Part shown: positions 43,821 to 52,478 of the stretch, in pieces
Layout: each line of letters opens with the position of its first letter
Numbering within the stretch: position 1 is the stretch's first letter
From: Flavobacterium sp. SUN052
GTDB taxonomy: Bacteria; Bacteroidota; Bacteroidia; Flavobacteriales; Flavobacteriaceae
Length of the DNA stretch: 64,000 nucleotides
Direction: 5' to 3'
NCBI RefSeq assembly: GCF_028867935.1
Contig: NZ_JAPQNS010000006.1
Location: 310,001 to 374,000 of the forward strand
Notes under the pieces: model-generated
The model's database searches: none
Seen by the model: the letters and a program-made list of their open reading frames with translations, nothing else
Told to the model about the DNA's origin: nothing
Translations under genes and position numbers: made by a program

Positions 43821-45413
43821 TTATTGTCCCTCTCCCTCCAGCGCTACGAAGTCTTTAAACACGCGCTTGATGGCTTTATCGGTGGCTTCTTTTTTGTTTT
43901 GCCAACCGGCATCCAGTTCCAGAGCAACCAAGCCGCTCAAACTCATCGAAGCTCTGAAATCATCCAGTCGCTTTACGAAGTCGTTGCTTCGGCGCGACGA
44001 TTTGAGGGCAAACTCCCGCGCGAATACGTCGCCTTTATTCTGAATTTCGCTTTTCTTACCCAATACATAATTGTAGCGGTCCAGCAAATCCTTCATCGAC
44101 TTCCCAATAACCTCAGTGGCTTCCAGCGTTCCCATTGTCAATACGGCCGTTCCGCCAACCGCCGACACCAGCCGACCATTTTTCTGCGCATTCGGGCTGG
44201 TGCTGGCCCCTGTAACCGCCGGAGTAACGCCCGTTACCGCACCCAGTGACGCGTTGGCTACGGACCGATTGCGCTTGCCTGTTTTGGCCTGCCGGTAACT
44301 TTTCTTGAGCTCTTCTTCCTTGGCCGCCATCTGTTCGATCAGGTTCCAGGCGGTTGTCATCACCTGCCGGTATTGCGAATACAGATACCGATCGCGGGCT
44401 TCTTCATTGACCGCATTAAATACCGTAAAGGTGATTTTGCGCTCGTCGCGGTTTTGCGCTTTGTCCAGCACATAAAACGTTAGCGTAGTTTGTAAGGAGT
44501 CATACGGGTCTTTAACAAAGTCGTAGTTAGGTCTCCAGATAAACTCATATTGATTGGCTGTATTACGGATCAGCGCACTTTTAGGAATATCCTGATTATC
44601 GGTCAGAAAATCGAAGGTCGCAATATCATCGTCGCCGTTGGGGTCGGAGAGGTAAAATTTAAGGTTTACAGAGGCACTCTCACGAAGCTTGAACCGAGTT
44701 TCGCCAGGTACAATCTGAATATCGGGCGGAAGGTCCATTAAGGTGGGCTCCACTTTCAGGCGGCCTTTGGTGCGGTTCTTAGATGGCTGATCTTCCACCC
44801 AAAACTCAATATACTGGGGGCGCTCTTTTAATTTGTTAAACTGATTGAGGGAGAGTGTCCAACTCCATTCGCCCTGCGCGGTGAGTTTGGTGCCTTCGGG
44901 CATTTGGTCGGCAATGGGAATAAATACGAGGGGGTCGCCATCTTCGTCGCGCACTTGCTCACTATCGAGTTTATACACGTTTTGGGTTCGGTAGCGCACG
45001 TAAAAAGGGCGCAACTCATTGATAACCGGCGGGCGATTCACATGCTGAACTTTTAGTTCTACCGTTTGCGTAGCCGACTCGCCAGCCCGATTTCGTACCT
45101 CGAAGATTAACGGAACAATTTTACGGGTCTGAATCCGGTCGGCTAAATCGAAGTTAGGTCGCCATGAAAACTGCCCCGTCGAGTCAAAGTCCATGCCTTC
45201 CAGGCGCCCCTGAGCCAGAGAAAAATAGAGATTTTCGTCTTTGCCACCAATGGCTTTCAGGTCGAATTTGATCGTACTACCTTCAGCGACCTCATTCCAA
45301 TTCGCCTGGGTTGGTAAAACAAGTTGTAATGGTTTGGTATCCTGCCCTACACAGCAGATTGACAGCAGCATACCTATCGAAAGAAAGAAGAAACGTTCAG
45401 CGGTTAAAACCAT
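43821..45413 (-). CDS. Secreted cadherin/Ig-like protein with helical C-terminal region
   Basis: 530 residues with a signal peptide ending near VGQ (about residue 24). About 30-330 is built of three repeats with the Ig/cadherin-like pattern of Bacteroidota: EGSTIKFDLKAIGGKDENLY, GQFSWRPNFDLADRIQTRKI, VRDEDGDPLVFIPIADQMPE, LSDPNGDDDIATFDFLTDNQ, FIWRPNYDFV (the D-G-D and D-P-N-G-D-D loops may bind calcium). The last 190 residues are helical, basic and alanine/glycine-rich in the middle (GAVTGVTPAVTGAST), unlike the first part. Function unknown; not a recognised family. Confidence 0.6.
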   Translation of the reverse strand: MVLTAERFFFLSIGMLLSICCVGQDTKPLQLVLPTQANWNEVAEGSTIKFDLKAIGGKDENLYFSLAQGRLEGMDFDSTGQFSWRPNFDLADRIQTRKIVPLIFEVRNRAGESATQTVELKVQHVNRPPVINELRPFYVRYRTQNVYKLDSEQVRDEDGDPLVFIPIADQMPEGTKLTAQGEWSWTLSLNQFNKLKERPQYIEFWVEDQPSKNRTKGRLKVEPTLMDLPPDIQIVPGETRFKLRESASVNLKFYLSDPNGDDDIATFDFLTDNQDIPKSALIRNTANQYEFIWRPNYDFVKDPYDSLQTTLTFYVLDKAQNRDERKITFTVFNAVNEEARDRYLYSQYRQVMTTAWNLIEQMAAKEEELKKSYRQAKTGKRNRSVANASLGAVTGVTPAVTGASTSPNAQKNGRLVSAVGGTAVLTMGTLEATEVIGKSMKDLLDRYNYVLGKKSEIQNKGDVFAREFALKSSRRSNDFVKRLDDFRASMSLSGLVALELDAGWQNKKEATDKAIKRVFKDFVALEGEGQ

Positions 45414-45733
45414 ATCATTGAAGTAAAATGAATGATGGAGAATGTATAGTGAATAAGGACTGATCCCCTACAGTATACATGGTGCATTTCTCACCATTCA
45501 TTGAGCCAAAATCTTAACGCAAAAGTACTGCTAAGATTTTGCGTGACGGGCAAACCAACGCTCTAAATGCTATTTTTCTTAGTTCATGTCGTAAGGAACA
45601 GGGTTTTTATTGACTTTTTCTGAGGGAAAGCCGAACAGAGACCCGCTTGGTAGAACGATTGAAAGAAAGGAACACGGATTAAACGGATTTTGCGGATTAC
45701 CACGGATTTTCTTGCAGAGGTCCGTTTAAACAA
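45414..45733. other. Intergenic stretch with no gene
   Basis: 320 bases between two minus-strand genes. No open frame. It holds a loose inverted repeat (AATGAATGATGGAGAATG at 45428-45445 against sequences around 45480-45510, imperfect) and a CGGATT tandem array at 45675-45708. The rest shows nothing I can identify. Confidence 0.5.
45675..45708. repeat. Four CGGATT units at 9-10 base spacing
   Basis: CGGATT occurs at 45675, 45684, 45693 and 45703, the last followed by TTC. The AACACGGATTAAACGG style resembles a dispersed motif found in many bacterial intergenic regions. It lies just beyond the 3' end of the ABC ATPase gene (stop at 45734). Confidence 0.6.
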
Positions 45734-46849
45734 TTACACGATTAGCGCTTCCGTATCCCCATCGAAAAAGCGGAGCCGTTCGATGTCGGCTCCCACAGTT
45801 ATGACCTGATCGGGCTGGTACAGATTATTGCTGGATGTTCGGAAGCAGTATGTCTGATCTGGGTTACCGTTAAAGTGAAAGTAGTTAAAGCTTTCACTGC
45901 CAATAGGTTCTACAACGTCGATAGTAATGGGGACACCTTCTGACAAATCCCGGCTGAATTCCGTCGCTGTGTCATAAAGGTATTCGGGCCGAAAGCCAAA
46001 CGTTACTTTTTTGCCCACGTAGCGGACCAGTTTATCCCTATAAACAGCCGGTACGCCAAACAAAACGTCCTTTGATCGGAAGGTCAGTTGCGCGTTGTGA
46101 TCGATAATCTCACCGTCCAGAAAATTCATTGAAGGGCTACCCACAAACCCCGCTACGAACTTATTGACGGGATTGTTAAAGAGATTCATCGGCGTATCGA
46201 ACTGGTGAATAACGCCATCTTTCATAATCACAATTCGGTCGCCCATGGTCATTGCCTCGATCTGGTCGTGGGTTACGTACACCATCGTCGCATCTAACTG
46301 CCGGTGCAGCCGCTTGATCTCGGTGCGCATCTGTACCCGCAGTTTGGCGTCGAGGTTCGATAGCGGTTCATCGAACAAAAACACCTTAGGCTCGCGCACA
46401 ATAGACCGTCCAATGGCTACCCGCTGCCGTTGCCCGCCCGACATATCTTTGGGTTTCCGGGTCAGTAAAGGCTCAATCCCTAAAATTGCTGCCGCTTTCC
46501 GTACTTTCTGGTCGATTTCGGCTTTTGCCACCTTGCGCAATTGCAGCCCAAACGCCATGTTGTCGTATACAGTCATGTGCGGGTAGAGGGCGTAGTTCTG
46601 AAACACCATCGAAATGTCGCGGTCTTTGGGAGGCACGTCGTTCATCCGCACGTTGTCGATTAGCAGATCCCCAGCGGTAATATCCTCCAAACCGGCAATC
46701 ATCCGCAACAGCGTCGATTTGCCGCAACCCGATGGCCCTACCAGTACGATAAATTCTTTGTCGTTGAATACCAGACTGGTATCTACAATGGTAGGCGTTG
46801 TGGCGCCCGGATATACTTTTTTCAGATTTTTCAGTTCGATAGAAGCCAT
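45734..46849 (-). CDS. ABC transporter ATPase, MalK/UgpC type, orphan
   Basis: 371 residues from ATG 46849 (an extension to 47050 lacks family resemblance). [15 protein letters not shown] at the start, Walker [17 protein letters not shown] signature [14 protein letters not shown], Walker [16 protein letters not shown], and a C-terminal TOBE/OB region of about 130 residues ([17 protein letters not shown]). Energises sugar or glycerol-3-phosphate import. No permease or binding protein lies nearby, so it may serve several importers. Confidence 0.9.
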   Translation of the reverse strand: MASIELKNLKKVYPGATTPTIVDTSLVFNDKEFIVLVGPSGCGKSTLLRMIAGLEDITAGDLLIDNVRMNDVPPKDRDISMVFQNYALYPHMTVYDNMAFGLQLRKVAKAEIDQKVRKAAAILGIEPLLTRKPKDMSGGQRQRVAIGRSIVREPKVFLFDEPLSNLDAKLRVQMRTEIKRLHRQLDATMVYVTHDQIEAMTMGDRIVIMKDGVIHQFDTPMNLFNNPVNKFVAGFVGSPSMNFLDGEIIDHNAQLTFRSKDVLFGVPAVYRDKLVRYVGKKVTFGFRPEYLYDTATEFSRDLSEGVPITIDVVEPIGSESFNYFHFNGNPDQTYCFRTSSNNLYQPDQVITVGADIERLRFFDGDTEALIV

Positions 46850-47047
46850 CGTGGGATTGTTGATATAAGCGGAACGGGCCGCTCCCTGTGTGAAGTAAGG
46901 TCGAAAAATAAGGAAAACTATCCGCCTTAAAACAGACACTGAAGGGGGTAATCGCCTTACGACCTTAAAAGAAGGTTTAGTAGCGCGGAAATCTATGTGC
47001 CGGTCCAATAAGTAGTCAACGATGGACGGGCAGGCAGGCTCTAAACG

Positions 47048-47086
47048 CAAATCGCCCCTGCCAACTCAGTTAGCAGGGGCGATTTG
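47048..47086 (-). terminator. Hairpin after rpmE2
   Basis: CAAATCGCCCCTGC (47048-47061) and GCAGGGGCGATTTG (47073-47086) form a perfect 14-bp stem with an 11-base loop, 17 bases past the stop at 47104. Confidence 0.8.
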
Positions 47087-47103
47087 TTGTAAATGACCTG
47101 AGC

Positions 47104-47364
47104 TTATGCTTCGGTTGCGGCTGGCTTGGTGCCGTAACGCTTGCGGAACTTGTCCACGCGGCCCGCTGTGTCGAGCAACACGTTCTTACCGGTGTAGAAC
47201 GGGTGCGACTGCGAGCTTACTTCGATTTTAACGAGCGGATAGGTCGCGCCTTCGAACTCAATGTTGTCTTTAGTCTGAATAGTCGAACGGGTCAAAAATT
47301 TGAAGTCGCTCGACAAGTCGTGGAATACCACATCGCGATATTCCGGGTGAATGCCCTTTTTCAT
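47104..47364 (-). CDS. rpmE2: Ribosomal protein bL31, type B
   Basis: 86 residues from ATG 47364 ([20 protein letters not shown]), the usual start; an in-frame extension to 47448 contains the promoter. The sequence lacks the CxxC zinc motif, so it is the zinc-free type that replaces the zinc form under zinc limitation. [20 protein letters not shown] is conserved. Part of the 50S subunit. Confidence 0.95.
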   Translation of the reverse strand: MKKGIHPEYRDVVFHDLSSDFKFLTRSTIQTKDNIEFEGATYPLVKIEVSSQSHPFYTGKNVLLDTAGRVDKFRKRYGTKPAATEA

Positions 47365-47403
47365 GCTAGTTAGCTGGATTTTCGTGCTGCTTCTCGGTTT
47401 CCG

Positions 47404-47448
47404 ACCGAAAAGGACTGCAAAAGTAGGGACTTTTCGGTTGATCACCAA
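47404..47448 (-). promoter_or_regulatory. rpmE2 promoter with flanking 9-bp inverted repeat
   Basis: Minus strand: TTG (47448-47446), 20 bases, TACTTTTG (47425-47418), a good TAnnTTTG promoter 54 bases before the ATG. ACCGAAAAG (47404-47412) and CTTTTCGGT (47430-47438) form a 9-bp inverted repeat around the -7 box, a possible operator. Confidence 0.6.
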
Positions 47449-47842
47449 GCCTTTGTCGCATTAAATCGAGTGTCAAGCCGATCAATAAAAATGAATAAAC
47501 GATGGTTGGCTTTTTACAAGTTTTAACCCTATTTTTCGGGTATCAATCACTTGACAGCCCTAGACCATTCGGGCAGATTCTTCCTCACGAAACATAGAGC
47601 ACTGGTAAATTTTTTAGACCCTAAATCCTGTCGACTTTTCTAAGTCGCTAAGAGTTAGGTCAAACCAGTTGGGTAGGCGGTTCAATAGACTTTGACTTTT
47701 CAAAGGACTTATTGACCACCCGAACTACCCGCTCCGCTTTTGCGTACCTTTAACATACTGATAACATTGACCCCTAACTGGAAAAAGCAGCCTCAATCGC
47801 TTTAACCGTATAACCATAACCCGAATACAAACCCCAACGCTC
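47449..47842. other. nrdA upstream region; no gene
   Basis: 394 bases between divergent rpmE2 and nrdA. Small hairpins CGACTT-TTCT-AAGTCG (47632-47647) and CTTTGA-CTTT-TCAAAG (47690-47705), and an outer GACC...GGTC pairing around the first, could be leader structure. TACCTTTA at 47745-47752 is one mismatch from the -7 consensus, 91 bases before the nrdA ATG. I see no clear NrdR box and no riboswitch. Confidence 0.4.
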
Positions 47843-50314
47843 ATGTATGTAATTAAACGCGATGGCCGACGTGAGTCGGTGAAATTCGACAAGATTACCG
47901 CTCGAATTGAAAAATTGTGCTACGGTCTTGATAGCTCGTACGTACAACCCGTCGAAGTAGCCATGAAGGTCGTTAATGGCCTTTATGACGGTGTGAAAAC
48001 CACCGAATTAGACAATCTGGCTGCCGAAACAGCAGCGTCGCTCACAACACGCCACCCCGACTATGCTGTTCTTGCGGCCCGAATCGCCATCTCGAACCTG
48101 CACAAAGACACCAACAAGTCGTTTTCGGGAACTATCAAAAAACTGTATCAGTACGTTGACCCCAAAACGGGCGAAAATGCATCACTGATTGCCAAAGAGG
48201 TATACGACGTGGTTCGCAAACACGCGGCCCTGCTCGACTCTACTATTATCTACGACCGCGATTATGGCTATGATTACTTCGGCTACAAGACCCTCGAAAA
48301 GTCGTATCTGCTGAAACTCGATGGTCGCATCGCCGAACGCCCGCAGCATATGCTGATGCGTGTAGCCGTAGGTATTCACATGGAAGACATCGACGCGGCT
48401 ATTGAGACCTACAACCTGCTGTCGGAAAAGTGGTTCACCCACGCCACCCCGACCCTGTTTAATGCGGGTACGCCAAAGCCGCAGATGAGTTCGTGTTTCC
48501 TGCTCACCATGAAAGACGACAGCATCGAAGGGATTTACGATACGCTGAAGCAAACGGCAAAAATTTCGCAGTCGGCAGGAGGAATTGGTCTGAGCATTCA
48601 CAACGTGCGGGCAACGGGAACGTATATTAAGGGTACGAACGGAACATCGAATGGCATTGTACCGATGCTGCGCGTGTTTAATGATACAGCTCGCTACGTG
48701 GATCAGGGTGGTGGAAAACGTAAAGGTTCTTTTGCCGTATATCTGGAGCCCTGGCACGCTGATATTTTCGAGTTCCTGCACATGAAAAAGAACAACGGCA
48801 AGGAAGAACTCCGGGCCCGCGATCTGTTCTATGCGCTCTGGACTCCTGATCTGTTTATGAAGCGGGTTGAAGACGACGATGTTTGGTCATTGTTTTGCCC
48901 GCACGAGTGTCCTGGCCTCGCTGATTGCTATGGCGACGAGTTTGAGGAACTTTACACTCGCTACGAGCGTGAAGGCCGCGCCCGTAAAACGATCAAAGCG
49001 CAGGAACTGTGGTTCGAGATTTTGGAGAGCCAAACCGAGACCGGTACGCCTTATATGCTATTTAAGGATGCCGCTAACCGGAAGTCGAACCAGAAAAATC
49101 TCGGTACCATCAAGTCGAGTAACCTTTGCACCGAGATTATTGAATATACCTCTCCCGACGAGGTGGCCGTGTGTAACCTGGCGTCGTTAGCGTTGCCCAA
49201 GTTTCTAACGCGCGGTAACGATGGCGTTATGCGGTTCGATCACCAGAAACTGTTCGAGGTCACGAAAACGGCCACGCGCAACCTGAACAAGATCATCGAC
49301 CTGAATTACTATCCTGTTGAGGAGGCCCGTCGCTCGAATATGCGTCACCGGCCCATCGGTTTGGGGGTTCAAGGTCTGGCCGATGCGTTCATTCTGCTGC
49401 GGATGCCATTTGAATCGGAAGAAGCTCGCCGGTTGAACGAAGATATTTTTGAGACCATCTATTTTGGAGCTATGACGGCTTCGATGGAACTGGCTAAGAT
49501 TCATGGTCCTTACGAAACCTGGAAAGGGTCGCCCATTTCGCAGGGTATTTTCCAGTTCGATATGTGGGGGGTGAAGCCTAAGTCAAATCGCTGGGATTGG
49601 GAAACCCTCCGCAAGGATGTAATGGAGCACGGCGTTCAGAACTCGCTGTTGCTAGCCCCCATGCCAACGGCGTCGACCAGCCAGATTTTGGGTAATAACG
49701 AGTGTTTCGAGCCATACACAAGCAATATTTACACCCGGCGCGTATTGTCAGGCGAGTTTATTGTGGTGAACAAGCACCTGCTCCGTGACCTGGTAAAACT
49801 AGGCCTCTGGAACGACACCATGAAGAACAATCTGGTTCTGGCCAACGGTTCGGTACAGCAGATTCCGGGTATTCCCCAGAATATTCGCGACCTGTACAAG
49901 ACGGTTTGGGAGATCAAGCAGAAGCACATTATCGACATGGCGGCCGATCGGGGAGCGTTTATCTGCCAGTCGCAGTCGCTGAATATTCACTTGCAGGACT
50001 CAAACTTCGGCAAGCTGACCTCGATGCACTTCTACGCCTGGAAAGCAGGTCTGAAAACGGGTATGTATTACCTCCGCACGAAGTCTGCCGCCGATGCCGT
50101 GAAGTTCACGGTAGTTCAGCCTCAGGCCGAAATGCAGCTCGAACCCGCTTTGGCCGAAACATCACCAGTAGAGAAGCCACTCAACTACGAGCAATATGCC
50201 CGCGAGCAGGTAGCCGCTCAGCCCGTAACGGCTGTTTCGGACACGGAACAGGCATACTTAGCCATGCAGTGCTCACTCGACAACCCAGAAGGTTGCGAGA
50301 TGTGCGGATCGTAA
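47843..50314 (+). CDS. nrdA: Ribonucleoside-diphosphate reductase, class Ia alpha subunit
   Basis: 823 residues. ATP-cone allosteric domain about 1-95 ([19 protein letters not shown]). Catalytic core: [20 protein letters not shown] (first active-site Cys), [20 protein letters not shown] (radical Cys in N-x-C-x-E, and second redox Cys), [21 protein letters not shown]-terminal redox tail ending CEMCGS. Reduces NDPs to dNDPs with radical generation by NrdB. No nrdB is next to it, which is unusual; nrdB must be elsewhere. Confidence 0.95.
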   Translation: MYVIKRDGRRESVKFDKITARIEKLCYGLDSSYVQPVEVAMKVVNGLYDGVKTTELDNLAAETAASLTTRHPDYAVLAARIAISNLHKDTNKSFSGTIKKLYQYVDPKTGENASLIAKEVYDVVRKHAALLDSTIIYDRDYGYDYFGYKTLEKSYLLKLDGRIAERPQHMLMRVAVGIHMEDIDAAIETYNLLSEKWFTHATPTLFNAGTPKPQMSSCFLLTMKDDSIEGIYDTLKQTAKISQSAGGIGLSIHNVRATGTYIKGTNGTSNGIVPMLRVFNDTARYVDQGGGKRKGSFAVYLEPWHADIFEFLHMKKNNGKEELRARDLFYALWTPDLFMKRVEDDDVWSLFCPHECPGLADCYGDEFEELYTRYEREGRARKTIKAQELWFEILESQTETGTPYMLFKDAANRKSNQKNLGTIKSSNLCTEIIEYTSPDEVAVCNLASLALPKFLTRGNDGVMRFDHQKLFEVTKTATRNLNKIIDLNYYPVEEARRSNMRHRPIGLGVQGLADAFILLRMPFESEEARRLNEDIFETIYFGAMTASMELAKIHGPYETWKGSPISQGIFQFDMWGVKPKSNRWDWETLRKDVMEHGVQNSLLLAPMPTASTSQILGNNECFEPYTSNIYTRRVLSGEFIVVNKHLLRDLVKLGLWNDTMKNNLVLANGSVQQIPGIPQNIRDLYKTVWEIKQKHIIDMAADRGAFICQSQSLNIHLQDSNFGKLTSMHFYAWKAGLKTGMYYLRTKSAADAVKFTVVQPQAEMQLEPALAETSPVEKPLNYEQYAREQVAAQPVTAVSDTEQAYLAMQCSLDNPEGCEMCGS

Positions 50315-50346
50315 AGTGGTTTCTAGTTTTTGGGTTATATGTTCAG

Positions 50347-50377
50347 ACTCCCGGTTATGCTTAGCATGGCCGGGAGT
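50347..50377 (+). terminator. Hairpin after nrdA
   Basis: ACTCCCGGTTATGCT (50347-50361) and AGCATGGCCGGGAGT (50363-50377) pair with two mismatches, followed by TTGTTTA. Lies 33 bases after the nrdA stop and before the DUF6934 gene. Confidence 0.75.
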
Positions 50378-50406
50378 TTGTTTATCCACCGTTGCTAAGT
50401 TGGTCT

Positions 50407-50859
50407 ATGCAGTTAGAGAAGTATGATACAGAAGTATCGAGTCAGCATACTATATACGAATTTGTGAGCGTCGGAACATACGGGCGTATCGAAAAGGTAA
50501 TTGCATTTACACCACTCTTCGAAGGGTCAACTTTGTACAATCTGGGCTTTGGTGACGTTGTTGTAGCGACTGGTGAATGGACTGACAAACGTAGATCTAA
50601 CAATGGAGATCATCGAAAAGTATTAGCAACAGTGGCTGCAACTGTTGTTGACTTCTTGAACTGGCACCCTGATGCGGTTGTGTATGCACAGGGCAATGAA
50701 GACATAAAAAATCATTTGTACCGACGTGGTATTGAGAGTGTTCTTAACGAGATTGAGCAACAATACGAAGTTCAAGGTTATACACAATCTGGCGAGTGGG
50801 AACCGTTTGAACGAAGTCGTCCCTACGAAGCGTTTTTGATTAGGCACAAAAAGCATTAA
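50407..50859 (+). CDS. DUF6934 family protein
   Basis: 150 residues from ATG 50407. Compact alpha/beta protein: QHTIYEFVSVGTYGRIEKVI, LYNLGFGDVVV, GDHRKVLATVAATVVDFLNW, AQGNEDIKNHLYRRG. Resembles DUF6934 proteins of Bacteroidota that are usually followed by a very small gene, as here. A toxin-antitoxin or two-part stress module is possible but unproven. Slightly AT-richer than nrdA. Confidence 0.6.
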   Translation: MQLEKYDTEVSSQHTIYEFVSVGTYGRIEKVIAFTPLFEGSTLYNLGFGDVVVATGEWTDKRRSNNGDHRKVLATVAATVVDFLNWHPDAVVYAQGNEDIKNHLYRRGIESVLNEIEQQYEVQGYTQSGEWEPFERSRPYEAFLIRHKKH

Positions 50860-50868
50860 CTTTCATCT

Positions 50869-51048
50869 ATGAGAGCTACAATCAAAGCACAAAGCACCTT
50901 GAAGTCATCAAAAATCGATGTCAATCCCAAACTCGATGATAAGTATGTCGGCAAGGTATTGTTTCCTGAAAAGTTGAAGCAGGCTAAAAGTTTCTTAGAA
51001 AAAAATGGCCTTCCAGAAGGGTGGAGGGGATCTGATAGGAAAAAGTAA
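50869..51048 (+). CDS. Small partner of the DUF6934 gene
   Basis: 59 residues, starting 9 bases after the previous stop. Basic at both ends, with KVLFPEKLKQAKSFLEKNG then LPEGWRGSDRKK. No known domain. Spacing and strand suggest an operon with DUF6934. Coding is supported by an ATG, uninterrupted frame and a tight gap, but the size leaves some doubt. Confidence 0.6.
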   Translation: MRATIKAQSTLKSSKIDVNPKLDDKYVGKVLFPEKLKQAKSFLEKNGLPEGWRGSDRKK

Positions 51049-51117
51049 GCCAGAAAATTCGTCAGTTACCAGTGATGAAGTTCGTGCCGGATGCCTGTTA
51101 CTGCCTAGTCACATAAC

Positions 51118-52431
51118 CTACTCTCCCTTCAATCCTTTCTTGTATACATCAATAGCGCGTTGGCGGGCCATTGGGTGATCAACCATCGGTTTGGCGTATT
51201 CCAACGTGTCGAATTCGGGAATCCAGTGGCGGATGTATTCACCCTTGCGGTCGAACTTTTCGGCTTGAGCCGTGGGGTTGAATACGCGGAAATAGGGAGC
51301 CGCGTCGGTGCCGGAGCCAGCTGCCCACTGCCAGCCGCCGTTGTTGGCCGAGAGGTCGTAATCGCGGAGTTTCTTCCCAAAATAGGCCTCCCCCCAGCGC
51401 CAGTCGATCAGCAGATGCTTGCATAAAAAACTGGCCGTAACCATTCGGACTCGGTTGTGCATCCAGCCAATCGTGTTCAGTTGGCGCATACCCGCATCCA
51501 CGAGCGGGAAGCCCGTTTGCCCCGTACACCATTTCTCAAACTCGTCCTCATTGTTGCGCCACTTGATGTTGTCATATTCCCGTCGGAACGAGTTCTTTTC
51601 AACGTGGGGAAAATGATGCAGCACCTGAAAATAGAAATCGCGCCAGCATAATTCGTTCAAAAACGTGGCGGGGCCGATGTCTTGTGCCTGCCGGGCCAGA
51701 TCGCGGATGCTGATGGTGCCGAAACGTAAGTGAACACTCAACTCACTGGTGCCGGGTTTGGCAGGGAAGTCGCGTGTTTCTTTGTAGTGTTTAATCAGAT
51801 TGTCTGTAACGGTTTGTTTGGGAAACGGCTCATCAACGGGTTTGAAATCCATTTCAGCCAGTGTTGGAACGGGCGGGGGAGTAGGTTGTTTCAGGAACTT
51901 GCTAAAGTACTTCTCTGTCGGGTAGGCTTTCAGATAGAAGTCATTTAGGGTATCGTGCCACCGGCGACTATAGGGCGTGAACACGGTGTAGGGCGTTTTG
52001 CTACCCGTCAGCACTTCGTCGTGGTCGAAGATTGTCTGGTCTTTGAATGACTCAAATCCGATGCCATGTTCACCTAGCAATCCGGCAATCTGCGCATCGC
52101 GTTCCTTACCGTATACCTCGTAATCACGATTTGTGAACACGCCTTCAATCTGATATTCCTGCAGTAGTTGGTTCCAGACGTCAACGGGTTTACCGTATCG
52201 AACCACCATACCCGAACCCATTTCAGCCAGTTCGCCCTGAATTCGCTCAATGTGTTGATGAATAAACTCGACGCGCCGGTCGTGCCGATCTTCGAGCTTG
52301 TCGAGGATTTCACGGTCGAAAATAAAGAGCGGTAAGACAGGACGACCCGACTTGAGGGCGTGATAAAGAGCAGCGTTGTCGTGCAGGCGCAAGTCGCGCC
52401 GAAACCAAACGACCGAAATAGGTTGTGACAT
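51118..52431 (-). CDS. phr: Deoxyribodipyrimidine photolyase
   Basis: 437 residues. DNA_photolyase N-terminal domain (VVWFRRDLRLHDNAALYHAL) for the antenna cofactor, then the FAD-binding C-terminal domain: LSVHLRFGTISIRDLARQ, WRDFYFQVLHHFP, TGFPLVDAGMRQLNTIGWMH, RMVTASFLCKHLLIDWRWGE, DYDLSANNGGWQWAAGSGTD. Splits UV-induced cyclobutane dimers using blue light. The Trp electron-transfer chain residues appear to be present. Class I CPD type. Confidence 0.95.
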   Translation of the reverse strand: MSQPISVVWFRRDLRLHDNAALYHALKSGRPVLPLFIFDREILDKLEDRHDRRVEFIHQHIERIQGELAEMGSGMVVRYGKPVDVWNQLLQEYQIEGVFTNRDYEVYGKERDAQIAGLLGEHGIGFESFKDQTIFDHDEVLTGSKTPYTVFTPYSRRWHDTLNDFYLKAYPTEKYFSKFLKQPTPPPVPTLAEMDFKPVDEPFPKQTVTDNLIKHYKETRDFPAKPGTSELSVHLRFGTISIRDLARQAQDIGPATFLNELCWRDFYFQVLHHFPHVEKNSFRREYDNIKWRNNEDEFEKWCTGQTGFPLVDAGMRQLNTIGWMHNRVRMVTASFLCKHLLIDWRWGEAYFGKKLRDYDLSANNGGWQWAAGSGTDAAPYFRVFNPTAQAEKFDRKGEYIRHWIPEFDTLEYAKPMVDHPMARQRAIDVYKKGLKGE

Positions 52432-52478
52432 CAGGGCAGTAACGTACTGTTCAGTAAAACGGTTTTGGGATTTTTTTT

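Noticed and set aside
46849..47050. N-terminal extension of the UgpC/MalK ATPase
   Set aside because: The 67 extra residues are not like the family and the normal [15 protein letters not shown] start lies at 46849.
47632..47705. Small stem-loops upstream of nrdA as a riboswitch
   Set aside because: Stems are only six base pairs each and no known aptamer pattern (such as a B12 box) is present.
48182..48781. Minus-strand 199-residue frame inside nrdA
   Set aside because: Shadow of the highly conserved nrdA coding strand.
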